Shown here piece after piece: positions 24,016 to 33,228 of a DNA stretch of 64,000 nucleotides. Under the pieces are notes generated by a model. The model saw only the letters and a program-made list of their open reading frames with translations, was not told where the DNA came from and made no database searches. This DNA comes from Oopsacas minuta (lineage: Eukaryota; Porifera; Hexactinellida; Lyssacinosida; Leucopsacidae), in assembly GCA_024704765.1 (NCBI GenBank), contig JAKMXF010000015.1, forward strand, positions 1 through 64,000. Reading direction: 5' to 3'. How positions within the stretch are numbered: the first letter of the stretch is position 1; every line of letters begins with the position of its first letter. A program made the translations under genes and the position numbers.

Positions 24016-24631
24016 TGATCAAATACACTATACTAGAAGCCGCTTTAATCTTGAGACGGATAGTCGTGATTTAGCAACCTTGATTTTCCGTAAACTCCGG
24101 GATCTGGTAAAACAGTTCGGATAATCGAGTTTACACATAATTCACAACAAGCCGCAAATATTCATGATTATGTGACCTCCATTGCATATAGTAATTCGTG
24201 TGATTTAACTCATTTTGATTTGGCAAAATCAGCTCATTTTCTTGAATGAGTTGAATGAGTCGACAAGCCAAATCGGGCCTGGACTCGGTATGAAACGTTG
24301 GTACATTTTATGTTCCAAGAATTGGGAATCATCCAGGGAAATGAAAATAATTTATTTTGCTTCCACCGTAACTGCAATGCATCAGGGATAATGTTTTAAC
24401 TCTTGATTATATAAATGAGTTAGTAAAATCAACTCCTTATTTTGTTAGGATCCTTAATAACAGAAGTTAATATTAACAACTCCTTTTTCTAAGAAAAATG
24501 TCTTACATAAGCAGATCCCATTGGATATATACCCTACATTATAATGGTAATAGTAAATTATTCATAATTGATTACATTATGTATTTTCAGTTAATACCTT
24601 TTGCTACTACTATACATGATTTCAGTAAAAG

Positions 24632-24638
24632 TATAAAT
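24632..24638 (+). promoter_or_regulatory. TATA box of the multi-pass membrane gene
   Basis: TATAAAT 36 bp upstream of the ATG at 24668. A similar TATAAATTTTTAAT motif precedes the dead paralogue at 7118, consistent with promoter co-duplication. Confidence 0.45.
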
Positions 24639-24667
24639 TTTGATTTGTTAATCGAGTAATTAAACTG

Positions 24668-25789
24668 ATGGTTCAAATACAGTTAATTTGCCCAATCTTC
24701 TTTGGAATTGTTTTTCCAGTTTTCACTCTTGTATTCATTTTCTGGTTTGTGTTTCTGCTACAAGATGTTATAAGTAGGAGAGCATACTACAAATCTGCAT
24801 TGAGAAGCTTTCAAGAATCTCATGACCATTATCAACAACAAGAAGTTTATAAGGCAAAGACGGATTATGTTAAGAGTATATTCTTATTCAACATCAACAT
24901 TCTTGAATGGCTTGCAGTCACAATGTCTTCTACTGCATTTGTTTATCTGAACGTGAGTATTGGTTTGATTTGTAAGAGGAAAATTCAATTTATTCATTCT
25001 GGAAATACTTCATTGTCTAATTTAACTTATAATAATTGTTTCAAGGATGAGTACAGTATTTTCTCGAATTCCCTAGTTTACTCAAACATATACTTTATGG
25101 CATATAGCGTATTCCTTTTCAGTTTAACATTAATTGCTTGTCTTTGTAATTATCTCACAGCAAGATACTCTAGAAAGAGTTGGATTAAACACAACAGAAT
25201 TCCCTACTTCATTACTCTCATTATTTTAGTCATAATAGTAACTCATCTCTCAACACTAGTATGCGCCTTAACTTTGATTGTGAGAATTATCCATTGGATT
25301 GTATCGATAATTGTGTTAGCGATAGCAATACAACAATCTAGAAGACTCAGGATGGTATTAAACTGGACAATTGTTGATTTAGAGATCAGTAAGAATAATC
25401 CTAGATTATTGAAGATGTTCAAACAAAGGAATAAACAGTTGAAGATGATATTTTTAGTTATATGGTTAGGATGCTTCTTCATTCTGATTTCATTCCTAAT
25501 AGACACTGTTGAAATTGGAACCCAATTTTTGTTACAACTCATCACTGAAGAGAAGATCAATTACAACTCCTTCTGTACTCTTCAAAAGAATTATATTCCA
25601 ATTCATATTTTTGAAGGTTTCTCAATTCTAGCTCTTTTATTTACTTTTTTTGGGTTGGTCTTTGCTCTCATGCTTTACTTTATCTGCGGATTTGGTACAA
25701 TGTTAGTTGTGATATGGTTTCGTATCAGAGGAAAAACCGGTTATAAAACACATTTCCCTAATCCTCTCAGGAAACCTCTTGTGTCATAA
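24668..25789 (+). CDS. Multi-pass membrane protein of unknown family
   Basis: Intact single-exon ORF of 373 residues. Hydrophobic segments lie at about 8-30, 70-98, 130-160, 178-220 (likely two spans), 258-285 and 318-350, about seven spans in all. A basic loop with Cys and Arg (ARYSRKSWIKHNR) and a basic tail (RIRGKTGYKTHFPNPLRKP) would be cytoplasmic. Asn-linked sites occur in the 108-118 loop (NTSLSNLTYNN). It lacks the class A GPCR hallmarks (no DRY or NPxxY), so a receptor function cannot be claimed. A decayed paralogue lies at 7118-8164, showing a local family. Transporter, receptor or structural role is open. Confidence 0.7.
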   Translation: MVQIQLICPIFFGIVFPVFTLVFIFWFVFLLQDVISRRAYYKSALRSFQESHDHYQQQEVYKAKTDYVKSIFLFNINILEWLAVTMSSTAFVYLNVSIGLICKRKIQFIHSGNTSLSNLTYNNCFKDEYSIFSNSLVYSNIYFMAYSVFLFSLTLIACLCNYLTARYSRKSWIKHNRIPYFITLIILVIIVTHLSTLVCALTLIVRIIHWIVSIIVLAIAIQQSRRLRMVLNWTIVDLEISKNNPRLLKMFKQRNKQLKMIFLVIWLGCFFILISFLIDTVEIGTQFLLQLITEEKINYNSFCTLQKNYIPIHIFEGFSILALLFTFFGLVFALMLYFICGFGTMLVVIWFRIRGKTGYKTHFPNPLRKPLVS

Positions 25790-26155
25790 AATGCAGTAGA
25801 TGTTTCCACAGTTATTTGTAATAATTACAGTGGAGTTACGCGTGATGACCAAAGTGTGGTAATATCAAGGCTGTACTCTTAAGCTAATAGTTATCTACAC
25901 AAAATTATTATTTACATTAATTAATATAATATTTAAGAAAGAAATTCATATTTTGATATCAATCCTATATTAGTAGCTATCCCTTGGACAAGACGTTCTC
26001 AGTACATCTATGGTTGAAAGAAAAATAATATTACATCAACGTAACACTTAACCGATTACTGTCTGAGTTTTACACTCGTAATGGAAAGGAATACGAAAAT
26101 TCAAAATTACTCTACTTTAAGCTATTAGGGTCGGAGTTTGACGCATAACTATGTA

Positions 26156-28186
26156 CAGTGGGACCCCGCTTAACGGCCACCCCAGAATAGCGGCCACCTC
26201 GATATGCCGGCCACTGTTTAAAGTCCCGTTTAATATACTATAGACATTAACATTAATTTATTTCAGAATTCCGGCCACTCCGCTATTCCGAATTACGGCC
26301 ATACTTTTAGAACAAAACCCTACTTTAACCTCAGAATTACGGCCAATCTTAACAATAGGAATCACTATTGGATGTTTGAAAACGAAAACAATTTCTGGAC
26401 AATTAAATAACAATACATTGGAGTGTATACATACAAATGCAAAGCAGATAATGAGACAGTAATTCATACGTTATTAATGGCATCGAGCAAACGCAATGAG
26501 CTGGATCTCAAACGAAAAGTGGAGTTAATTCATAATTCTTCTGGACAATCGCATCGGCAATTGGCAGTAAGATTTAATATAGGAAAAACCCAAGTTTTTC
26601 CATACTCAAACGAAAAACAGAGTATTTGGCCGCTTATGAGGAAAATCAAAGAGGAAACAGAAAGCGGCATTGCTATTCCAACGAATTTAATGTACTTGAC
26701 ACTGCTATGTGGGATTGGTTTCAATCTGCTCGTTCAAAAAACATACCCCTCTCCGGGCCCTTGATTCAAGAAAAAGCTTTAGAATTCTCAGCAACTTTAG
26801 GGGTTGACGAGTTTAAAGCTTCAAACGGCTGGCTAAATCGTTTTATAAACGTCATAATTAAGTGTGTGGAAAATAAGTGGAGAACGGGGATCAGTAGATG
26901 ATACTACAGTGATAGAATCGAAGGAGAAATTGCCATCTTTAATTACAGGTTATCAATTGCACGATATATTCAACATGGACGAGACGGGCATATTATTCCG
27001 TGCCCTTCCAGACAAGACTATGCATGAGCGGACTAAAGGATGTACTGGAGGAAAACGCTCGAAAGATCGAGTGACTTGCTTACTTTGTGTTAATGCGTTG
27101 GGAGACTTTGAGCAGACATTGATTATTGGACACTCTCTAAATCCCAGATGTTTTAAGAACATTCCGTCCTTTCATTTACCCGTAACATATCGTGCAAATA
27201 AGAAAGTTTGGATGACTAGCGCACTATACAATGAGTGACTAAATGCTTTTGACGCCAAAATGCGTAATCAAAATCGGCATATCCTAGTGTTTTTAGATAA
27301 TACACCATGTCACCCAAGAGGAGCTTCTTTAACCAACATAAAATTAGTATTCTTACCAGCAAATACCACTTCTGTTCTACACCCACTCGATCAAGATATT
27401 ATCCAGTGTATGAAGTTGCTTTACAGAAAACGTCTTCTCCGTCGTGTGCTAAGCCAGATCAATAATGGTTGTGAAGATGAAACAGTAGCAAAAAGCATTA
27501 ACATCCTAGATGCTTGCCACTGGATAGTAGCTGCAGTAAAGGAAATACGTCCTAGTACAGTACAGAAATGTTTTTCAAAATGTGGAATAAATTTGAATTT
27601 CGAAGATGACGCAGCAAATAACGAAGATGAAGAAATTCAAACACTAACGAAATTGCTCAACATTTCCTCGGAGCACAACATTTGTGATAATGCTATTGTT
27701 GATCCTCAATCATACGTCAACATGGATAGTGAAATTCAAGTTAATGACAATTTAGAAGGAGAATGGGAATCGCGTATTCTGGAAAATTTACAAGAAAATG
27801 TAACACAGGAATATCTCTCTGACGAAGGTGAAACAATTGAGCACCCAGGGACCGAAAAATTTGGTTTCAGCGATGCTTTATCCTGACTTACGAATCTCAA
27901 AGTATTCTTGAAAGATAAGCCAATGACTGATGACCTCACTTTGATATCTTCTATTGAAGATAGAGTTAACGAAAAGGCCATTTCTGCATGTTTTTCAGCT
28001 AGCAAACAATCAAAGTTAGATGTATATTTTAACTAATAATTATGTATTAGCATGTTATAATTATTATAGTATGGTAAATATTAATAGAATATGGTTTCTT
28101 TCAAAAAGTTTCACAATTACGGCCACCCCGAAATTACGACCATTTTTCTCGGTCCCGTGGGTGACCGTATTTCCGGGGTTCCACTG
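26156..28186. mobile_element. Tigger/pogo-type DNA transposon, complete ends
   Basis: 2031-bp element. Left end CAGTGGGACCCCGCTTAACG, right end the inverse (CGTATTTCCGGGGTTCCACT plus G), TA on both sides (26154-26155, 28187-28188). A second, inner GGCCACCCCG motif recurs near 26180 and 28120. It carries one transposase gene in the plus orientation (separate entry). The ends are still similar, so it is not very old. Confidence 0.9.
26477..28036 (+). pseudogene. Tigger/pogo transposase, inactivated
   Basis: Order: N-terminal CENP-B-type helix-turn-helix (MASSKRNELDLKRKVELI, then QLAVRFNIGKTQV), a second CENPB-like HTH (LDTAMWDWFQSARSKNIPLS to ASNGWLNRF), then the DDE domain (FNMDETGILFRALPD, ILVFLDNTPCHP, then LPANTTSVLHPLDQDII). 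Breaks: a -1 change near 26594-26600 in a T run, a +1 near 26860, and two in-frame TGA codons at 27236 and 27884, the first where the family usually has Trp (YNE-stop-LNAFDAKM). The frame after the last TGA stays open to TAA at 28034. So the copy is dead but recent. Confidence 0.85.
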
Positions 28187-28234
28187 TACTTATGATTTAT
28201 CGTGTAATCAAGAAAGTAAACATAATTGAATAAA

Positions 28235-28770
28235 ACTTGACTAAATATGCAGAATCCGATTTTCACGCTTCTGAATTAATCACATGTAAACTTTGTTGTT
28301 TATTAATATAAAGTAATCAAATAGTTAATTTGTATTCAATAACCATTAATAATACTTATTGTTGTTGACATCTGATAATTCGACCTTAAAAAAGTATATC
28401 AAGCGTGTATACGGGCAACCTTCGAGATATAGCACAAAATAATTCCCCGATGATGCCGTTTCTTGGAGGTTTACCTGTAGATTTGAAAATATCATAATTA
28501 GAATTTACATACTCAATTACTCCAACAAGTAGTTGGAACGAAATCTCTCGCATAATTTTGATATAGATGCATAACGGTGTGAAAATAAGAGTAGTCATAT
28601 GACAAATCATCTAGATTGAGATTTGAAAATATTATAATTGGAATCTCTATACCCAATTACCCAGGCGGCGGGGATCGGCCATGTCAAGCAGTTAAAACTA
28701 AGTTTATAAGATTGTATTTAAATATATGCCAAAGGTGTGAAAATATGATTAATCATATGATAAATCAGTG
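28235..28770. repeat. Dispersed unit plus a 140-bp tandem duplication
   Basis: 28235-28330 is a single copy of the 21451-type unit (GCAGAATCCGATTTTCACGC, TATTAATATAAAGTAA). Two units starting at 28480 and 28620 (GATTTGAAAATATCATAATT and GATTTGAAAATATTATAATT) are a tandem pair with period 140, both ending with GGTGTGAAAATA and CATATGA. No coding capacity. Confidence 0.55.
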
Positions 28771-30307
28771 CAATTGTTACTTTAAAAGGCTTTGAGCAAG
28801 TTTCGGCGGGACATTAGCCTCATTGCCCTCAACACGTTCTAAAAAGCTGGTCGTTCAGCCAAAAAGGGACAGTTACATAGACCCCGATTTAAGATAAACC
28901 AATTGGCCACTTTCATAAAGTGAAATGGAAATCTATAATTGACTTCAAGACTTGAAACATTACAGTGTTCAAGCATCCATCTCTAAAATATTTACTATCA
29001 AAATAAAAATTTTTCATTTTTCTAGATAGTCTCCTGACATGGAGGTGATTATTCATGCTGCAGATTTGCCAAAAGAATTTATATTTTTTGAAATGCTGGT
29101 TTTATTGTGACTTGGTTGGTCTGTTGGTTTGGCCAACAAATTCTGCTCACTTGGGGTCTACGCAGTTGCCAAGCATGCTTGAATTATGATTACTACTATT
29201 TTCTGATTGAGAATAATCATTTCAATTACCTAAGTGAGTTTGACGTATTTGGACAACCTCACTTCCATTTTACCCTCTCTAATAAATTATTAAGGGAGGG
29301 GTCCATAGAATGTGCTAAAATTGGTATAGGGGTCCACAGGTGAAAAAGGTTTTTCCCGGAATGATTGTCCAGCTAAAAGCGGAACGCGGGACTACCTCCA
29401 AATTTGGCCCAAAAGACGGGACGGTTGACATGTATGCAACCCGTTAGTCTAAGTTAAAGTTTTCTTCAGTTATCCGGAATTTTTACGACGCCCACCGTCA
29501 GATGTGCCTCACCGAAAGTTAGGGAGAACACTGTACACAACCGACCGCATGAGCACTGTATACATTGTCCATTTTTCGTCCCCTCCGCTTAAAACCTATC
29601 CAAAAGGTCTAGAAAGATTATGGAAGGATTGACATCCTGATCCTCTTAATTCTTCCTATAATCAGGGCTGTGTACGCCAGAGTTGGAATCGGGCTCTCTT
29701 TTTTAGAACCAAAATGAGCCGAATCTCAATCTGTATCTTAACCCGAACATGGCCCGCACCCAAAACTGAATAGAGCTCGCGAGAATTCAGGGCTCTCAAG
29801 TCTCAATCTGGGAATTTTCAAAATCATGAGATTCATAACAATCTCACGAAAAATCAAGGGGTTTACGATTTAGTATTAGTTTTCTATCAAAAGACAAAGG
29901 ATTGCGATTGGGTTGTAAGTGCAGACGCGAAATCGTGATAGGTGTGAGTCATAAAAATTACGGAAACAATTTGTGACCGAAACTTTCCAACTCTGGTGTG
30001 GGCTTGGCTGAGGTGGCCTTGTCCATTAATGAGAAGGTACTTCTATAGAATAGGGGCTGTTGAGCAGAGAAGGAACTGGTCGACACATCGGGTAGGGTCA
30101 GGTTATATAAGAGCTGACTGGTTCATCTCATTTGCTGAGCTGCCCCACTTTCCATTGGTTTCTTCGGGCCCTTACCTATACAAAACTATACTATTTATCT
30201 TGTATAACTCGGATAGACGTACTTATATTTGTTTCCTGAGGGTGTAACGTCTTATCCGAATTCTCGTACTTACAGTCTTACACTACCTATATTACTAGCT
30301 TATTATA
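28771..30307. other. Spacer upstream of RPL37A
   Basis: No gene is supported. A GACGGGACGGTTGACATGTATG motif near 29413 is a worn end of the CATACTTGCCAAC family. Base composition rises in GC from about 29500 to the ribosomal gene. The ORFs at 29107 and 29996 look like chance. Confidence 0.45.
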
Positions 30308-30586
30308 ATGGCAAAGCGTACGAAGAAAGTAGGCGTGGTAGGCAAATACAGAACCAGATATGGATCATCTCTACGTAAGATGGTAAAGAAGATAGAAATA
30401 TCACAACACGCTAAGTACCAATGTCCTTTCTGTGGTAAAACCTCTCTCCGTAGGATGGCGGTTGGTATATGGGCTTGTAAGCACTGTAGTAAGAAAATCT
30501 CCGGTGGAGCTTATGTCGTCACTACAACAGCTGCTGCTAACGTACGTAGTGCTATCAAGAGGAACAAGGACACCAGGAATTTATAG
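30308..30586 (+). CDS. RPL37A: 60S ribosomal protein L37a (eL43)
   Basis: 92 residues, the normal animal length, opening [20 protein letters not shown]. The zinc ribbon is complete: CPFC (residues 39-42) and CKHC (57-60). Structural component of the large ribosomal subunit near the E site. The coding part has no intron, whereas many animals have introns here; a leader intron is possible (a CTTACAG lies about 40 bp upstream). No poly(A) tract or target duplication marks it as a retrocopy, and the protein is intact, so I take it as the functional gene. Confidence 0.95.
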   Translation: MAKRTKKVGVVGKYRTRYGSSLRKMVKKIEISQHAKYQCPFCGKTSLRRMAVGIWACKHCSKKISGGAYVVTTTAAANVRSAIKRNKDTRNL

Positions 30587-31464
30587 GGATTTAATTAGCT
30601 TAGGCAGTTATAGTGATGTTTGTTGTTTATTATACAACTCTAGTAGAAATTCTTATAATATAAAGTCATATCCGCATGCGGAATTAGCAAGCGCATTCCG
30701 TCTTGCGTTATCCAGATCCACGGACTACCACCATAGGTGTAAACTACACATTCTGGGGGTTTGGTCCCCTTAGGCCTGGAATCTGGAATTCCGCCGCCAA
30801 GGTTTTCCGGAAGTTAGAAAGTTTTACTTCTGGTCTCATGTTTGCCATACCCTGGGACCGCCTCTTTTAATCTTACTTCGGAAGGGAAACAAGAATTCGA
30901 GGTTGGGCATAGCCCTCCATGCCTATAATTGACAACTCCAGTATTTGTGGTGCTTATATAAGCCACCAACAAGTACTAATAAAGCTAATTGGTCTCAGTA
31001 ACGCCGAAATTTGTCCGAGCAAAAATTTGTTTTGGAATACCTCACTTCAGACATTATTATTAGTTTCGCTCATTTTAATAAGATTTGTCATAGATATATT
31101 AGGCTTTACCATGTGGCTCAGAAATGACAGGTTAACCACTTTGGGAGATTCAATTCCTTAGGTTTTCGCATTTAGGGCTGATAAATCACGAAATAATGAT
31201 AATGAACTATCACAGTACCTGCCAGCATGCTCAGGTGGCTCTCAAGTGGATCTGAAATATGTTTCTCATTAACAATGGATAAGACAATAAATTTTCGGAC
31301 CTCATAAATTGGTGACATTATCCACGTCTTAGTATCTTACTTAGCCACTTTCATAATACCTAGCGGATACACTATACAGTGTGTATTAATTATGTGGTCA
31401 ATATGCATAAGCCACTTTCTAAATATAATATCAGTACTATAGTGATTGCTTTGTAAACTAAGAA
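30587..31464. other. Spacer between RPL37A and the NHL gene
   Basis: No gene is supported. A TATA-like AAATATAATATCAG lies at about 31418-31431, some 35-45 bp before the NHL gene ATG; the same motif precedes its copy at 53841. Confidence 0.45.
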
Positions 31465-32748
31465 ATGGCTACTGCATCAATCAACGAGAATCCTGTCTGT
31501 GGACCTGTTAACTTGATGCCAGTCCCTAACAAGCTACAGGACAGAATGAATACACTGAGAGAAGTGATTGATAGCAAGAAGTCACTCGTGAGAAGAGTCA
31601 GTGAAGAAATGAAAGAGCTAATTGAAGACAAGGCTCACTTGATTATCGGGGAATTGGAAGGTATCTGGGATGAAGCTAACCAAAGGATGAACAAGAGAAG
31701 AAATGAAATCAATAAACAGATAGAAGAGATAAACAAACGTAAAAGTGAACTGGAAAAACTCTTCCAAGACTTAGACCCATCTCTACCCAATCCTCTTGAC
31801 AAGATACCTGAAGCAATAGAGTCAGTGAAAAGAGAAATGAATATAGACATCCCTTTTATCAAAGTGAATTGTAAAGTGAGAGAGTTGAGAGAGAGTATCA
31901 ATACACTGTTTAGTTGTGATCAGAGAATTGTAAAGTTTGAAGAAAACACTCCTATTCAACTGAAATGGAGTTCTTGTGACAGAGGCAAGCAAGATAATCA
32001 ACTATATAATCCATATGGTATAGCTATTGATTCTATTAATGATGATATTTATGTAGCAAATTCCATACACAGAGTAGAGATATTCTCTAGAAATGGAGAA
32101 TGGGTTAAAACTCTCAAAGATGAAGTAATGGCTTGTCCAGAGAATATCCTCATTCTACATGACTCTATATTTGTACAGTGCGTTAAGAGAATAGTTAGAT
32201 TCAACAAATCTACCCTCAAGATGGAATCTCATAAAACTTACGAGTATCGACTATCAGGTATCTGTAATGACAATACACATATCTATGTGGGTGAATATAG
32301 GAATATGAAGTTAACAGTCCTAACCTCTGAGATGAATGAAGAAAAGAGAATATCTCTAATCACTCAATTCAAGCAAGATAACACTTTTATCACAGATATA
32401 TCACTAACTAAAGATGAAGTATACGTTTGTTTCATTGACTCAGATTATCCTATACAAGCTTTCTCTAAACAAGGCAGACTGACTAGATGTATTATACACA
32501 AAGATATGTTGAATAAGGTTTGGTACTTCTGTATGGATCAACAACTAAATATAATACTAGCAGATAGAGGTTGTTCTCAAGTCAAGATATTCTCTAATGA
32601 AGGGAAACTGATTACTAAATTCGGTAAGGGCGGACCAGCTCCAGGAGATTTCACTTATCTAGGTGGAATAGCAGTAAATGACTTATTCAATATTGTAGCA
32701 GTAGACTGTAAAGATCATAACAGACTACAAGCATTCTCATATCTGTAA
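31465..32748 (+). CDS. Coiled-coil and NHL-repeat protein
   Basis: Intact single-exon gene of 427 residues. Residues about 20-100 form a strong coiled coil (rich in E, K, R; for example RRNEINKQIEEINKRKSELE). Residues about 160-427 hold NHL-type beta-propeller blades: LYNPYGIAIDSINDDIYVAN, HRVEIFSRNGEW, VKIFSNEGKLITKFGKGG, GDFTYLGGIAVNDLFNIVAV. This is the coiled-coil plus NHL half of TRIM-NHL proteins (TRIM2/3, TRIM71) without a RING or B-box; such propellers bind RNA or protein. One blade reads VANSIHRVEIF where the copy at 52561-53841 has VADYSTHRVQIF, so this gene lost one residue and the usual Asp. Likely cytoplasmic. Function unknown. Confidence 0.85.
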   Translation: MATASINENPVCGPVNLMPVPNKLQDRMNTLREVIDSKKSLVRRVSEEMKELIEDKAHLIIGELEGIWDEANQRMNKRRNEINKQIEEINKRKSELEKLFQDLDPSLPNPLDKIPEAIESVKREMNIDIPFIKVNCKVRELRESINTLFSCDQRIVKFEENTPIQLKWSSCDRGKQDNQLYNPYGIAIDSINDDIYVANSIHRVEIFSRNGEWVKTLKDEVMACPENILILHDSIFVQCVKRIVRFNKSTLKMESHKTYEYRLSGICNDNTHIYVGEYRNMKLTVLTSEMNEEKRISLITQFKQDNTFITDISLTKDEVYVCFIDSDYPIQAFSKQGRLTRCIIHKDMLNKVWYFCMDQQLNIILADRGCSQVKIFSNEGKLITKFGKGGPAPGDFTYLGGIAVNDLFNIVAVDCKDHNRLQAFSYL

Positions 32749-33228
32749 TATCTTTATATTTTCACGTATTCGAATTGATTCTAAAAATATTCACTACTTT
32801 TTTCTTTGTAATAAATATAATTGATTATATCTTAGTAACATATCTCGAAAGACCTTGACATTTGCCAACGAAGCGCGATAGTTTATATTGTTGCTCGTTA
32901 ACCTATTTCAATTACTTACTTTGATATTCATATGCTGGTGTTATGATAGACCCACATTTATTGCTCGTGTATAGCTCTCATTATAATTTACTAGTTTTTG
33001 CATCATCAACTGCTTACACATAAATCAGTATTGATTAGTAGAACTCTGAAATATTTATACACTTCCCCAGTAAATGAATAATATTCTAAAATAGTGTAGT
33101 AGGTGAAATCTTCGCAGATCTACGACTGAACAAGATAGATAATATTATTTATACAAGCTAAACGAATAATATCCTAATACACACTTCAAACTCGAAAAAT
33201 AATAGACTTCAAACTTGAATCTGAATTT

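Larger units (their letters stand above)
15721..24631. other. Gene-poor 9-kb region
   Basis: No credible multi-domain gene was found. It holds the MITE at 19017-19400, the 140-bp tandem array at 21451-21905, an inverted-repeat element near 22226, GC-rich patches (19500-19560, 22010-22050), and a lone pogo-type end (TACAATGGAACCCGCTTAA) at 16010. Only the ORFs near 23640-24015 look possibly coding (separate entry). A 22726-22870 segment (GTTGCTGGCAACCCC, repeated) is a small repeat. Confidence 0.5.

Noticed and set aside
26156-28186. A stop-codon reassignment or Trp-TGA recoding, because two breaks in the Tigger gene and other breaks replace Trp
   Set aside because: Intact genes in the window use TGA as a terminator (for example 33229) and encode Trp by TGG; single-base decay at TGG is common.
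29996-30247. 83-codon ORF just upstream of RPL37A
   Set aside because: Its codon use and product look random; it may overlap the RPL37A leader.
30432-30773. 113-codon ORF overlapping RPL37A in another frame
   Set aside because: The eL43 frame is certain, so this is a shadow.
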